The position numbers and the translations under genes are program-made. From the NCBI GenBank assembly GCA_003387805.1, contig QGSR01000003.1, positions 1 to 27,573 on the forward strand: a stretch of 27,573 bases of DNA. Direction: 5' to 3'. Positions 18,561 to 26,954 of this stretch are shown piece by piece. The stretch is from Bacillota bacterium. GTDB taxonomy: Bacteria > Bacillota > Limnochordia > Limnochordales > ZCTH02-B6. The notes below the pieces were generated by a model, which ran no database searches, was not told the origin of the DNA, and saw nothing but the letters and a program-made list of their open reading frames with translations. The first letter of the stretch is position 1. Each line of letters opens with the position of its first letter.

Positions 18561-19223
18561 TTGTTTGATTTCCTGAAAGATATGTTCGGACAGATTCTCC
18601 TGTTTTTCTCCCAAATCAGCGGCAGCCTGGGCATGGGCATCATTTTGCTGACCATCGCCATCCGGCTGGCCCTCTACCCGCTGACTTTGAGCCAGTCCAG
18701 GTCGCTGGCCGCCATGCGCGAGCTGCAGCCCAAGCTGCAGGAGCTGCAGAAGAAGTACAAGAACAAGCCGGAAGAGTATCAGCGCAAGATGCTGGAGCTG
18801 TATCAGGAGCACAAAGTCAACCCCTTGGGCGGGTGCTTGCCCATCCTGGTCCAGCTTCCGTTCTTGTGGGCGCTGTTTTACGTCCTGCGGGACCTGCCCA
18901 ACCTGGTGGGCGAGGAGGAGACGACGTTTCTCATTTGGAACCTGTCCGTCTCCGCCGCCGAAGCGGGCATGAGTTTCGCGTATCTGATTCTGCCGCTTCT
19001 GTCGGGGCTCACGACGTACTTCCAGATGTCGCTGACGTCGACCTCGGACCCGAGCCAGCGCATGATGATGATGATCATGCCGATTTTCCTGACGTACATC
19101 AGCACCCAGTTTCCGTCCGGGCTCGTGCTGTACTGGGTCGTCACCAACGTGTTCTCCATCGCGCAGCAATACGCGATCAACCGGCAACTGGCGGCTGCGA
19201 AGAAAGGAGAAGGAGCGGGCTGA
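18561..19223 (+). CDS. yidC: YidC/Oxa1 membrane protein insertase
   Basis: 220 residues in the short Gram-positive form. Five membrane segments can be seen, with IILLTIAIRLALYPLTLSQ (the insertase arginine at residue 34), a cytoplasmic hairpin LQPKLQELQKKYKNKPEEYQ, NPLGGCLPILVQLPFLWALF and FPSGLVLYWVVTNVFSIAQQ. It folds or inserts proteins with or without Sec. Unlike B. subtilis SpoIIIJ it shows no N-terminal lipoprotein signal from this start. The start is TTG 18561, with GGGGG ten bases upstream; the nearby ATG 18557 is out of frame. The stop overlaps the jag start (TGATG). Confidence 0.94.
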   Translation: MFDFLKDMFGQILLFFSQISGSLGMGIILLTIAIRLALYPLTLSQSRSLAAMRELQPKLQELQKKYKNKPEEYQRKMLELYQEHKVNPLGGCLPILVQLPFLWALFYVLRDLPNLVGEEETTFLIWNLSVSAAEAGMSFAYLILPLLSGLTTYFQMSLTSTSDPSQRMMMMIMPIFLTYISTQFPSGLVLYWVVTNVFSIAQQYAINRQLAAAKKGEGAG

Positions 19224-20035
19224 TGCGGGTCGTTGAGAAAGTCGGCCGCACGGTGGATGAAGCCATTCAGGAAGCCCTCAAGCAGCTCGGCGCGACGCGT
19301 CAGGACGTCGAAATCGAGGTGCTGGAAGAAGGCAGCAAAGGCCTGTTCGGGCTTTTGGGCGCGAGAAGGGCCCGGGTCCGGGTGGAGCTGAAGCCGGGAG
19401 TGCAGCCGGCTCCGGCGGCGGAACCGCCGGAGACGGAGGACAGCGAAACCCGGGCTGCGCTGGAAGCCGGGGAGGACGCGGGCGCCGGCGCGCCCGACGC
19501 GCCGGAGGCGGCGGAAACGCTGGCGCCCCCCGACGCGGCGCCGGCCAAGCGCTTGTCCGCGGAGGAGAAGGCCGTGGTGGAGCGCAAGCTGGCCGCGGCG
19601 GAGGAGTTTCTCACCGGGGTGCTGAAGCGCATGGGCGTGGAGGCGGCGCTGGAGACGCGCATGGACGAAGACGACATCGTTGTCATCAACATGGCCGGCG
19701 ACGATTTGGGCCTCGTCATCGGCCGCCGCGGGCAGACGCTGGACGCGCTGCAGTTTTTGGTCAATCAAGTGGCCAACAAGGCGGGCGGCCACCGCGTGCG
19801 CATCGTGCTGGACGCGGAAGGCTACCGGGAGCGCCGGGCCGAGGCGCTGGCGGCGCTGGCCCGCCGCATGGCCGGCAAGGCCCGCCGCGAGCGGCGCAAG
19901 GTGACGCTGGAGCCCATGAACGCGCTGGAGCGGCGCATCGTTCACCTGGCGCTGGCCGATATGCCCGGCGTGGAGACGTACAGCGAAGGAGAGGATCCGG
20001 ACCGGCGGGTCGTCATCGTGCCGCGGGACGCGTAG
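19223..20035 (+). CDS. jag: RNA-binding protein Jag/KhpB
   Basis: 270 residues. The N-terminal Jag domain (1-55) has KSVDEAI-like [10 protein letters not shown] and [18 protein letters not shown]. An acidic Ala/Pro/Glu-rich linker covers 58-108. The KH domain follows, with the GxxG loop GRRG at 167-170, and then the R3H domain with [16 protein letters not shown]. Jag/KhpB binds RNA and, in streptococci, controls cell elongation; it is nearly always encoded after yidC. ATG 19223 overlaps the yidC stop by one base and has AAGGAG upstream. mnmE would normally follow in Firmicutes but does not here. Confidence 0.95.
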   Translation: MRVVEKVGRTVDEAIQEALKQLGATRQDVEIEVLEEGSKGLFGLLGARRARVRVELKPGVQPAPAAEPPETEDSETRAALEAGEDAGAGAPDAPEAAETLAPPDAAPAKRLSAEEKAVVERKLAAAEEFLTGVLKRMGVEAALETRMDEDDIVVINMAGDDLGLVIGRRGQTLDALQFLVNQVANKAGGHRVRIVLDAEGYRERRAEALAALARRMAGKARRERRKVTLEPMNALERRIVHLALADMPGVETYSEGEDPDRRVVIVPRDA

Positions 20036-20116
20036 CGCCCGCGGCGCCGCCGGCGGCTAAGGCGGGCCCGGGGAGGGCCCCGGGGCTGGACGGCCTTGGA
20101 AAGACGTTGACAACGG

Positions 20117-20146
20117 GCGCGGGACCGCAAGGTGCCGCGCTTTTTT
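20117..20146 (+). terminator. Rho-independent terminator between jag and rsmG
   Basis: GCGCGG (20117-20122) pairs with CCGCGC (20135-20140); the inner ACC/GGT adds three pairs across one mismatch around loop GCAA; six T residues follow. It probably ends the rpmH-jag transcript. rsmG starts only 26 bases later, so some readthrough or an unseen promoter must feed it. Confidence 0.85.
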
Positions 20147-20172
20147 GTACCCGGACCGAGAGGGGAAAAGCC

Positions 20173-20835
20173 ATGCTGGAGGGACTGCAGCAGTACGCCG
20201 CGCAAATCGGGGTGCCGCTGTCGGACGAGCAGGCGCAGGCCATGCGGACGTACTGGGCCGCGGTGCTGGAGACCAACCGTCACACGAATCTAACCCGCAT
20301 TACCGACGACAAGGAAGCGACGCTCAAACATTTCATCGATTCGCTGAGCGTGCTGCCTACGGGCGTGTTCGGGCCCGGGGCGCGGGTGGCCGACGTGGGC
20401 ACCGGCGCGGGCTTCCCGGGGGTGCCGCTGAAAATCGCCCGTCCCGACCTGCAGCTGGTGCTCATCGACTCGACGCTGAAACGAGTGCGGTTTTTGCGCT
20501 CGGTCATCCGCCTTCTGGGCTGGGACGACGTGGAGGCGGTGCACGCGCGGGCCGAGGCGCTGGCGGCCGATCCGAAGTGGGCGGGCACGTTCGACCTGGT
20601 GGTCGCGCGGGCGGTGGCCAAGCTGGACGCGCTGGCGAACTGGTGTTTGCCCTTGCTGCGGCCGGGCGGGCGGCTGGTGGCCATGAAAGGGCCCGACGTG
20701 GCCGAGGAGCTGAAGGAGGCCGCGGGGGCGCTGGCCGCGGGCGGCGGGCGGCTGGTGAAGGTGGAGCGGCTGGCTTTGCCCGAAGGCGCGGGCCGGCGGT
20801 CCATCGTCATCGTGGAGCGCACCGGGGCCGGGTGA
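20173..20835 (+). CDS. rsmG: 16S rRNA (guanine-N7) methyltransferase RsmG
   Basis: 220 residues. RsmG (GidB) methylates G527 of 16S rRNA with S-adenosylmethionine. The SAM-binding ADVGTGAGFPGVPL is at 73-86; NLTRITD near 39-45 and the FDLVVARAVAKLDAL segment are also conserved. ATG 20173 has AGGGG seven bases upstream; the open frame runs up to a TTG at 20107, but that would place the terminator inside the gene. It is followed by noc, as in Bacillus. mnmE and mnmG, normally just before it, are missing. Confidence 0.95.
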   Translation: MLEGLQQYAAQIGVPLSDEQAQAMRTYWAAVLETNRHTNLTRITDDKEATLKHFIDSLSVLPTGVFGPGARVADVGTGAGFPGVPLKIARPDLQLVLIDSTLKRVRFLRSVIRLLGWDDVEAVHARAEALAADPKWAGTFDLVVARAVAKLDALANWCLPLLRPGGRLVAMKGPDVAEELKEAAGALAAGGGRLVKVERLALPEGAGRRSIVIVERTGAG

Positions 20836-20914
20836 CGTGCCGTCAAGGCAGGAGCCTTTGGCGCGGCCCTCGAAGAGAAAGAACACTTGCCCACAAGGAA
20901 GCGGGGAAGGTTCA

Positions 20915-21823
20915 TTGCGTTTAGGCGGATTGCTCAGGCGCCGGGCCGCGGGCCTGGAAGGCGAGCCGAAGGACGAGAAGCCCGCGCCGCCCGAGGCGGC
21001 TGCGGCGGCGGCCGGCGGCGAAGATCAAATCCGGCGCATCGCCATCGACGCCATCGCGCCGTCGCCCTATCAGCCCCGGATGCGGGTGGACGAAGGGGCG
21101 CTGCAGGAGCTGGCGGCTTCCATTAAGGAGAGCGGCCTGCTGCAGCCCATCGTCGTGCGGCCGCGGGGCGAAGGATTTGAGCTGGTCACCGGCGAGCGGC
21201 GCTGGCGGGCCGGCCGTCTTTTGGGATGGACCGACATTCCGGCCATCGTGCGGGAGCTGACCGACGAGGAAGCCGCCGCGCTGGCTATGATCGAGAACCT
21301 GCAGCGCGAAGACTTGAGCGCGGTGGAAGAAGCCGAAGGCTACCGCAAGCTGCTGGAGCGGTTCAACTGGACCCAGGGCGAGCTGGCCCGGCGGGTGGGC
21401 AAGAGCCAAAGCACCATCGCCAACAAGCTACGCCTGCTGCGCCTGCCCGAGCCGGTGCAGGAGCGGGTGGTGCGGCAGGCCCTGACGGAGCGTCACGCGC
21501 GGGCCCTGCTGCGCCTGGAGGACCCAGAGCTGCAGGTGAAACTGGCCGAGGAGGCCGAGGCGCGGGGCTGGACGGTGCAGGAGCTGGAGCGGCGGGTGGA
21601 GCGGCACTTGCCCGGCAGCGGCGACGAAGAGCGGCCGGCCCGGCCGAGCCGCCGCGTCGTGCGGGTGTTCAAGGACATGCGCCTTTTTCGCAACAGCATC
21701 CTGTCGGTCGTCAAGGACATGGAGCGGACGGGCCTTAAAGTCGAGGTGGAAGAGGCGGTGGATTCGGATGCCTCCGCCGACAGCTGGGAGATTCGGCTGA
21801 CCGTGCGCCGTGTGAAGGAGTAG
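20915..21823 (+). CDS. noc: Nucleoid occlusion protein Noc (ParB-like)
   Basis: 302 residues from the TTG start. Noc binds Noc-boxes, spreads along DNA using CTP, attaches to the membrane and blocks division over the nucleoid. The ParB/Srx fold has GERRWRA (CTP site) at 93-99 and [17 protein letters not shown]; the helix-turn-helix is near [19 protein letters not shown]. Two arguments favour Noc over a second ParB: the position between rsmG and parA, and the first residues [13 protein letters not shown], which could act as the membrane-targeting amphipathic helix of Noc. TTG 20915 has GGGGAAGG with a short spacing of four; GTG 20837 would add 26 residues and bury that helix. Confidence 0.88.
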   Translation: MRLGGLLRRRAAGLEGEPKDEKPAPPEAAAAAAGGEDQIRRIAIDAIAPSPYQPRMRVDEGALQELAASIKESGLLQPIVVRPRGEGFELVTGERRWRAGRLLGWTDIPAIVRELTDEEAAALAMIENLQREDLSAVEEAEGYRKLLERFNWTQGELARRVGKSQSTIANKLRLLRLPEPVQERVVRQALTERHARALLRLEDPELQVKLAEEAEARGWTVQELERRVERHLPGSGDEERPARPSRRVVRVFKDMRLFRNSILSVVKDMERTGLKVEVEEAVDSDASADSWEIRLTVRRVKE

Positions 21824-21834
21824 GAGTGGGTTCC

Positions 21835-22626
21835 ATGGCACGGGTCATCGCGATCGTGAATCAAAAGGGCGGCGTGGGGAAGAGCACCACCGCGGTGAAC
21901 TTGGCCGCGTATTTGGCCGTCGACGGCGCGCGGGTTCTCCTGATTGACCTCGATCCCCAGGGCAACGCGACCAGCGGCGTGGGCGTGGACAAGGCGGCGC
22001 TGGACCAGTGCATGTACGACGTGCTGGTGCACGAGGTGCCGCTGGCCGAAGTGTGCCAGGGGACGGAGATCAAGACGCTCTCCGTCGCGCCGGCCACCAT
22101 CGAGCTGGCCGGGGCCGAGATCGAGCTGGTGACGGCCATGTCCCGGGAGTTCCGCCTGCGCCGCATGCTGGAGCCCGCGCGGGACGCGTACGATTACGTC
22201 ATTATCGATTCGCCGCCGTCCTTGGGCCTTTTGACGCTCAACAGCCTGACGGCCGCGGATTCGGCGCTGGTGCCCATCCAGTGCGAGTATTACGCGCTGG
22301 AGGGGCTGAGCCAGCTGGTGCGCACGCTGAAGCTGGTGCGCGACCACCTGAATCCGGACCTGCGGGTCGAAGGGGTCCTCATGACCATGTACGACGCCCG
22401 CACCAATCTGGGGCAGCAAGTCATCGAAGACGTGCGGGCCTTTTTCTCTTCGGCCGAAGCGCGGCGCTACATTCCGGAGGAGGTGCGGGTGTTTTCCGCG
22501 ATCATTCCGAGGAACGTGCGCCTGAGCGAGGCGCCCAGTTTCGGCCAGCCCATCGTCTTGTACGACCCGCGCTCGCGGGGGGCGCAGGCCTATGAGGAGC
22601 TGGCCCGGGAGGTGAAGGCGGGATGA
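21835..22626 (+). CDS. parA: Chromosome-partitioning ATPase ParA (Soj)
   Basis: 263 residues. It is a deviant Walker ATPase that binds DNA non-specifically as an ATP dimer and, with ParB-parS, moves origins and regulates DnaA. P-loop KGGVGKST at 11-18 includes the signature lysine; [16 protein letters not shown] is the A' motif, and [13 protein letters not shown] the Walker B. ATG 21835 has AGGAG at spacing eight; GTG 21826 in frame is too close to that site. It sits 11 bases after noc, and its stop overlaps the parB start (ATGA). Confidence 0.97.
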   Translation: MARVIAIVNQKGGVGKSTTAVNLAAYLAVDGARVLLIDLDPQGNATSGVGVDKAALDQCMYDVLVHEVPLAEVCQGTEIKTLSVAPATIELAGAEIELVTAMSREFRLRRMLEPARDAYDYVIIDSPPSLGLLTLNSLTAADSALVPIQCEYYALEGLSQLVRTLKLVRDHLNPDLRVEGVLMTMYDARTNLGQQVIEDVRAFFSSAEARRYIPEEVRVFSAIIPRNVRLSEAPSFGQPIVLYDPRSRGAQAYEELAREVKAG

Positions 22627-23492
22627 GCCGTCGCAGGCGGGGGCTGGGCCGCGGCCTGGGCTCGCTGCTGCCGGTGGACGCGGAAGCGACGCTGGACGCC
22701 CGGCTGGTGCCCGTCGATCAAATCGACCCCAACCCGTACCAGCCCCGCCGGGAGATGGATCCCAAGGCCCTGGCGGAGCTGGCCGAGTCCATCCGCACCC
22801 ACGGGGTGCTGGAGCCCATCATCGTGCGGCCCGTGGACAGCCGTTACGAGCTGGTGGTGGGCGAGCGCCGCTGGCGGGCCGCGCAGCAGGCGGGCCTGAC
22901 GGAAATTCCGTCGGTGGTGCGCACCATGACGGACCAGGAGGCGGCCGTCGTCGCGCTGGTGGAGAACTTGCAGCGCGAAGACCTGAACCCCATCGAAGAG
23001 GCCAAAGCCTTCAAACGACTGCTGGAACTGAACATGACCCAGGAGGAAGTGGCCGCGCAAGTGGGGCGCAGCCGATCGGCGGTGGCCAACAGCCTGCGGC
23101 TGCTGACACTGCCGGAAAGCGTGCAGGCGCTGATCAGCAGCGGCGAGCTCAGTGTGGGCCATGCCAAGGTACTCTTGGGCGTCACCAACCCGGTGCAGCG
23201 GCAGGCGGTGCTGCAGCGGGTGCTGTCGGAACAGCTGACGGTGCGGCAAACCGAAGAGCTGGTACGCGGCCTGGCGGCGGGCCCCGACAAGCCGCCCCGG
23301 CGGCGGGTGGCCGCGTCGGGCCGGGCGCCGCGGGATCCCGTCTGGCTGGATTTTGAGGAGCGGCTGTCCGAGGCGCTGGGGACGAAAGTGAAGGTACAGC
23401 CGCAGGGCAAGGGCGGGCGCATCGTCATTGAGTTTTACGACCAAGAGGATATCGGGCGCTTGTTGGAGTTGATTGTTCCACGTGGAACATAA
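22623..23492 (+). CDS. parB: Chromosome-partitioning protein ParB (Spo0J)
   Basis: 289 residues. ParB is a CTP-dependent clamp that loads at parS and spreads. The N-terminus [17 protein letters not shown] is the ParA-stimulating tail; GERRWRA (CTP binding) is at 80-86; [17 protein letters not shown] follows; the helix-turn-helix is around [19 protein letters not shown], and the dimerisation domain is at the C-terminus. The last codons, for IVPRGT, include the parS site itself. It overlaps parA by four bases. A YcgR/FlhG fusion gene starts 14 bases after its stop. Confidence 0.97.
   Translation: MSRRRRGLGRGLGSLLPVDAEATLDARLVPVDQIDPNPYQPRREMDPKALAELAESIRTHGVLEPIIVRPVDSRYELVVGERRWRAAQQAGLTEIPSVVRTMTDQEAAVVALVENLQREDLNPIEEAKAFKRLLELNMTQEEVAAQVGRSRSAVANSLRLLTLPESVQALISSGELSVGHAKVLLGVTNPVQRQAVLQRVLSEQLTVRQTEELVRGLAAGPDKPPRRRVAASGRAPRDPVWLDFEERLSEALGTKVKVQPQGKGGRIVIEFYDQEDIGRLLELIVPRGT
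23474..23489. promoter_or_regulatory. parS: parS centromere site
   Basis: TGTTCCACGTGGAACA is a perfect 16-base palindrome and a close match to the bacterial parS consensus TGTTTCACGTGAAACA. It lies in the last codons of parB, ahead of the stop. In B. subtilis a parS is likewise inside spo0J. Confidence 0.95.
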
Positions 23493-23506
23493 CGGGAGGG
23501 GACGCC

Positions 23507-24682
23507 GTGTCCACCGAACCGAAAGACCAAGCAACCCTCCTGACCGACTGGACCGCCCTGGAGCCCGGCCGGTCGGTGACTCTGCGAGCCCATTCGTCGC
23601 TTCATAAAGGCGACTACGAGTGTGCGGTGCTGGATCGCACCGCCGACCGCCTGCGTGTGTCCATGCCCATGGAAAACGGCAAGCTGGTGCTGGTGCCCGT
23701 GGGCACCATCGTGTCGGTGGAAGGGCGCACGCCGGCGGGCATCGTTTCCGTGCGGGCGCAGGTGGTGGACCGCCGCAGCGGCCGGGAGCGGAGCCTGCTG
23801 CTGGGGCCTGAGCCCAAGCCCCCCGAATACTTGCAGGCCCGCAGCGGTCCGGCCCTGTGCCGCACCATCGCGGTGACCAGCGGCAAAGGGGGCGTGGGCA
23901 AGACGGCCTTGGCCGTCAACCTGGGCGTGGCGCTGGCGGCCCTGGGGCGGCGGGTGTGCGTCGTCGACGCGGACCTGGGTACGGCCAACGTGGACGTGCT
24001 GCTGAACATGACGCCGCGCTGGAACTTGTCCCACGTCATCAGCGGGGAGAAGAACATTTTCGACGTGCTGGTCCAAGGCCCCCGCGGCTTGGTGGTGCTG
24101 CCGGGCGGCTCGGGCCTGCAGGAGCTGACGGCGCTGGACGATCGCCGCTTCGGCAAGCTTCTGGCCCAGTTTCACCAGCTGGAGCGGTTCGTGGACGTCA
24201 TGCTGCTGGACACCGGCAGCGGTCTGGCCAAGTCGGTGACCAACTTCGTCCACGCGGCCGATGAAACGATTTTGGTGACGACGCCCGAGCCCCACGCGAT
24301 TACCGACGCGTACGCCCTGATCAAGGTCGCGTCGCAGCGGCCCGGGCCGCTGCGGCTGCGTCTGGTGGTCAACCGAGCGCAGGATGAAGGAGAAGCCCGG
24401 GACATCGCGAGGAAAATGTCCTTCGCGAGCCGGAAGTTTCTCGACACGGAGCTGGATTATCTGGGCTGGGTGGTGGAGGACGCGGCCGTGGGCCGCGCCA
24501 TCCGGCGCCAGCAAGATTTGCTGACGGCCGCCCCGAGAAGTCGCGCCGCGGGGTGCGTCCAAGCCATCGCGGCTGCGCTGCACCGGGAGCTGTCCGGGGA
24601 GGACGGCGCCGCCTTTGCCGACGCGGAGGCGGAAGTCCGGCCGTCTTTTCTGCACAGGATTCGGCGGCTGTTCGCCCGCTGA
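23507..24682 (+). CDS. YcgR N-domain fused to FlhG/MinD-type ATPase
   Basis: 391 residues. Residues 7-12, DQATLL, resemble the DQAxxLR motif by which FlhG activates FlhF. Residues 18-108 fit the YcgR-N (PilZN, flagellar brake) domain: LEPGRSVTL, KGDYECAVLDR, LRVSMPMENGKLV and PVGTIVSVEG. The PilZ domain that normally follows is missing. Instead, from about 118 there is an FlhG/MinD ATPase with P-loop SGKGGVGKT at 125-133, DADLGTANVDVLLN at 154-167, VLPGGSGLQEL, LLDTGSGL, and TTPEPHAITDAYALIKV. The tail RPSFLHRIRRLFAR could be an amphipathic membrane anchor. The likely start is GTG 23507 with GGGAGGGG upstream. No flagellar gene is nearby; neighbours are parB and an M23 peptidase. Confidence 0.85.
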   Translation: MSTEPKDQATLLTDWTALEPGRSVTLRAHSSLHKGDYECAVLDRTADRLRVSMPMENGKLVLVPVGTIVSVEGRTPAGIVSVRAQVVDRRSGRERSLLLGPEPKPPEYLQARSGPALCRTIAVTSGKGGVGKTALAVNLGVALAALGRRVCVVDADLGTANVDVLLNMTPRWNLSHVISGEKNIFDVLVQGPRGLVVLPGGSGLQELTALDDRRFGKLLAQFHQLERFVDVMLLDTGSGLAKSVTNFVHAADETILVTTPEPHAITDAYALIKVASQRPGPLRLRLVVNRAQDEGEARDIARKMSFASRKFLDTELDYLGWVVEDAAVGRAIRRQQDLLTAAPRSRAAGCVQAIAAALHRELSGEDGAAFADAEAEVRPSFLHRIRRLFAR

Positions 24683-24702
24683 CGTTGGAGGAGGTTCGTC
24701 GC

Positions 24703-25659
24703 GTGCCGCTCCCAAAACGCCGTACTCGTCGTCCCCGCCGCCAAGGCTATGACGTGCTCGTTGCGGCCCGGGGCGGCGGACCCGTGCAGCGCTGGGCCGT
24801 GCCGCAGTGGCTGCTGACGGCCGCGGCGGCGCTGCTGGCCGCCAACGTGTTTTTCATTGTGGGCCTTTTGTCCCTCAGCGGGGCGCGGGGAATGGAGCTG
24901 GCCTTGCACAAAGCCCAGCTGCAGTCCCTGGCCCAGCGGCACCAGGCCTTGCTGGAGGCCGCCGCGGAGCAAGAGGCGCAGCTGGTCGCACTGGCGCTGG
25001 AGGCGGAGCGCCTGGCCCAGCGGGTGCAGGAGCTGGAAAGCCTGGGCGAGGAGATTTGGCGGCTGCTGGGATACGAAGGCCCGCCCGGCGGCGTCTCCAC
25101 GACGGATTTGGGCCGGGGCGGTCCCGACGACGCCTTTGACGGCGACGTGGTCAGCGCGGCGCTGGCCACGGTCCACACTTTGGCCCGGGAGTTGCCGGCG
25201 CGGTTCCAGGAACTGGAAACACTGCGGGAGACCGTGCTGGCCTACAACCACCGCATGGCCCACACCCCCTCCATCTGGCCGGCGTCGGGGCGGGTGTCGT
25301 CGGAATACGGCATGCGGCGCCACCCGATTTCCGGACAGGTGCAGCTGCACCAAGGCATCGACATCGCCGCGCCCACGGGGACGCCCGTGCACGCCACCGC
25401 GGCGGGCCGGGTGGTCTTCGCGGGCAGCCGCGGCGGCTACGGACTCACGGTCGTCATCGACCACGGCTACGGGCTGCAGACGCTGTACGCCCACAATTCC
25501 CGCTTGTACGTGGCCGAAGGCGACGTGGTGGAACGGGGCGACGTCATCGCGGCGGTGGGCAGCACCGGCCTCAGCACGGGCCCGCACGTGCACTACGAAG
25601 TGCACCGGAACGGTGAAGCCGTCAACCCGCGGGCGTACCTGCCGACGCGCAATCCTTGA
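24703..25659 (+). CDS. Membrane-anchored M23 (LytM) peptidase
   Basis: 318 residues. A basic cytoplasmic start (PLPKRRTRRPRRQ) is followed by one membrane helix (about 31-58), a coiled coil (64-122), and a C-terminal LytM domain (about 190-315). The zinc site has His216 and Asp220 in HQGIDIA and His297 in HVHYEV, with catalytic histidines at 264 (YAHNS) and 295. All are present, so it is likely an active cell-wall endopeptidase outside the membrane. GTG 24703 has GGAGGAGG close upstream; TTG 24685 is an alternative. It is followed by a bactofilin, a pairing known from cell-shape loci in other phyla. Confidence 0.9.
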   Translation: MPLPKRRTRRPRRQGYDVLVAARGGGPVQRWAVPQWLLTAAAALLAANVFFIVGLLSLSGARGMELALHKAQLQSLAQRHQALLEAAAEQEAQLVALALEAERLAQRVQELESLGEEIWRLLGYEGPPGGVSTTDLGRGGPDDAFDGDVVSAALATVHTLARELPARFQELETLRETVLAYNHRMAHTPSIWPASGRVSSEYGMRRHPISGQVQLHQGIDIAAPTGTPVHATAAGRVVFAGSRGGYGLTVVIDHGYGLQTLYAHNSRLYVAEGDVVERGDVIAAVGSTGLSTGPHVHYEVHRNGEAVNPRAYLPTRNP

Positions 25660-25709
25660 CGGCAGACATTACGCCGAGTTCATCGGCGCTAGCAGCACTG
25701 GAGGTACTC

Positions 25710-26114
25710 ATGCTCGGTCGCAGGCAGCAAAGCAACGGCTCGGGGGGCCGGACGATGGAGACGTACATCGGACCGGATACGAAGCTGGAAGGGACGGTGG
25801 CCGCCGCGGGCTCGCTGCGCATCGACGGCCACGTGGACGGGGAAATTCAGGCCGAGGGCGACGTCGTGGTGGGCGAGTCGGGCCGGGTGCGGGCCGGCAT
25901 CACCGCGGCCAACGTCATCATCGCCGGCGAAGTGACCGGCCGGGTCCAGGCGTCGGGCCGCCTGGAGCTCATGGCCACGGGAAGACTGTACGGCGACGCG
26001 GTCATGCAGACGCTCATCGTCGAGCAGGGAGGCGTGCTGGAAGGCACGTGCCGGATGGACCGGGAGGAGCAGCCGCGGCCCGCGGAAGTGCTCAACGGGG
26101 CTCAGGGCGGCTGA
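25710..26114 (+). CDS. Bactofilin
   Basis: 134 residues. The central part (about 18-115) is a repeated beta-helix: YIGPDTKLEGTV, GSLRIDGHVDGEI, GDVVVGESGRVRAGI, ANVIIAGEVTGRV and GRLELMATGRLYGDV-like units, as in bactofilins, which polymerise without nucleotide and often recruit peptidoglycan enzymes. The ends are short and unstructured. ATG 25710 has GGAGGT six bases upstream; an upstream in-frame start at 25656 would overlap the peptidase stop. The last 23 bases overlap the end of the convergent yyaC gene. Confidence 0.92.
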   Translation: MLGRRQQSNGSGGRTMETYIGPDTKLEGTVAAAGSLRIDGHVDGEIQAEGDVVVGESGRVRAGITAANVIIAGEVTGRVQASGRLELMATGRLYGDAVMQTLIVEQGGVLEGTCRMDREEQPRPAEVLNGAQGG

Positions 26115-26724
26115 CCGCCGCTTCCCGGGCGGCCCGCCAGTGCGCGAAGCCCAGGGTCAGGCCGTCCGCGATGACCCGGGCCATGCGCATGACCAGGCTG
26201 AGCCGAGTGTTTTGCAGCACGAAATACTCCATGAAGCCGCCCACGTTGACGATGCCAACGACATGAAACCGGCCCACGGGCGGCAAGTGCTTGTTGACGC
26301 CGGTGCCGGGGTAGAGCGGACCCGGCTTGACGGAGATGCAGCCGACGCTTTCGCTCTTGCCCAGGCACGCGTCTACGGCGATGACGGTGCCCGGCGGAGC
26401 CGACGGGTTGTCGTACAGCTCCCGCAGCACTTCGTGCAAGTTGGCGGCATGGACGGGTTCATCCAGCGTTCCCAGCACCCGTACGTCTTTGCCGGCTCGC
26501 TTGGCCAGCCGGGCGCCCACCAGCGGGCCCAGCGCGTCGCCGGTGGAACGATCGGTGCCGATGCAGACCACGGTGATCCGGGCGTCGCCGCCGGCCGAGG
26601 CCAAATGCTCGGCCACGGCCCAGGACAACGACCGGGCGGCCCAGCGGTCGTCCACGTGCACGCGGTGCAGGGACGGCGCGGGGCGGCGCGTTTTCTCCAG
26701 CGCTTGCGACAGCCGCTGCCACAC
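26092..26724 (-). CDS. yyaC: Spore protease YyaC (DUF1256)
   Basis: 210 residues. It belongs to the YyaC family, related in fold to hydrogenase-maturation and GPR proteases. Family signatures are CIGTDRSTGDALGPLVG (about 55-71), VLGTLDEPVHAANL, VIAVDACLGK, SVGCISVKPGPLYPGTGVNK and a GIVNVGGFMEYFVLQNTR block. In Bacillus the gene lies next to soj-spo0J and is expressed in sporulation, so its place here is conserved and supports a spore-forming host. GTG 26724 has GGAG eight bases upstream. It converges on the bactofilin and overlaps it by 23 bases. Confidence 0.92.
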   Translation of the reverse strand: MWQRLSQALEKTRRPAPSLHRVHVDDRWAARSLSWAVAEHLASAGGDARITVVCIGTDRSTGDALGPLVGARLAKRAGKDVRVLGTLDEPVHAANLHEVLRELYDNPSAPPGTVIAVDACLGKSESVGCISVKPGPLYPGTGVNKHLPPVGRFHVVGIVNVGGFMEYFVLQNTRLSLVMRMARVIADGLTLGFAHWRAAREAAVSRPEPR

Positions 26725-26880
26725 TGAGCGTCACTCCGTTTCCGCCGGCGTCCTTTCCGGGCCGCGCGGGCAGAAACAGTATATGAAGGCGGCGGCGGGC
26801 CTATACGGGAGGCGCGTCCCTTTCGGGCCGGCGGCAGGAACTCGTGCCGGCGCACGGAAGCATTTCCCGTTCCGGCGATT

Positions 26881-26894
26881 ATTGCCCGGGAAAT
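26881..26894. promoter_or_regulatory. Candidate Noc-binding site with adjacent half-site
   Basis: ATTGCCCGGGAAAT differs by one base from the Noc-box ATTTCCCGGGAAAT. A half-site ATTTCCCG lies at 26862-26869, just upstream. The pair is in the 230-base gap between divergent yyaC and the TPR gene. Confidence 0.65.
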
Positions 26895-26954
26895 ACCGGC
26901 CGCCGTCCGTTGCGGGCGCTTTCAGGGAATGTTCACCACGAGGGGGATTCCGCC

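Noticed and set aside
20107..20112. Perfect TTGACA before rsmG as a -35 element
   Set aside because: No -10 hexamer lies 16-18 bases downstream; the sequence there is the terminator stem.
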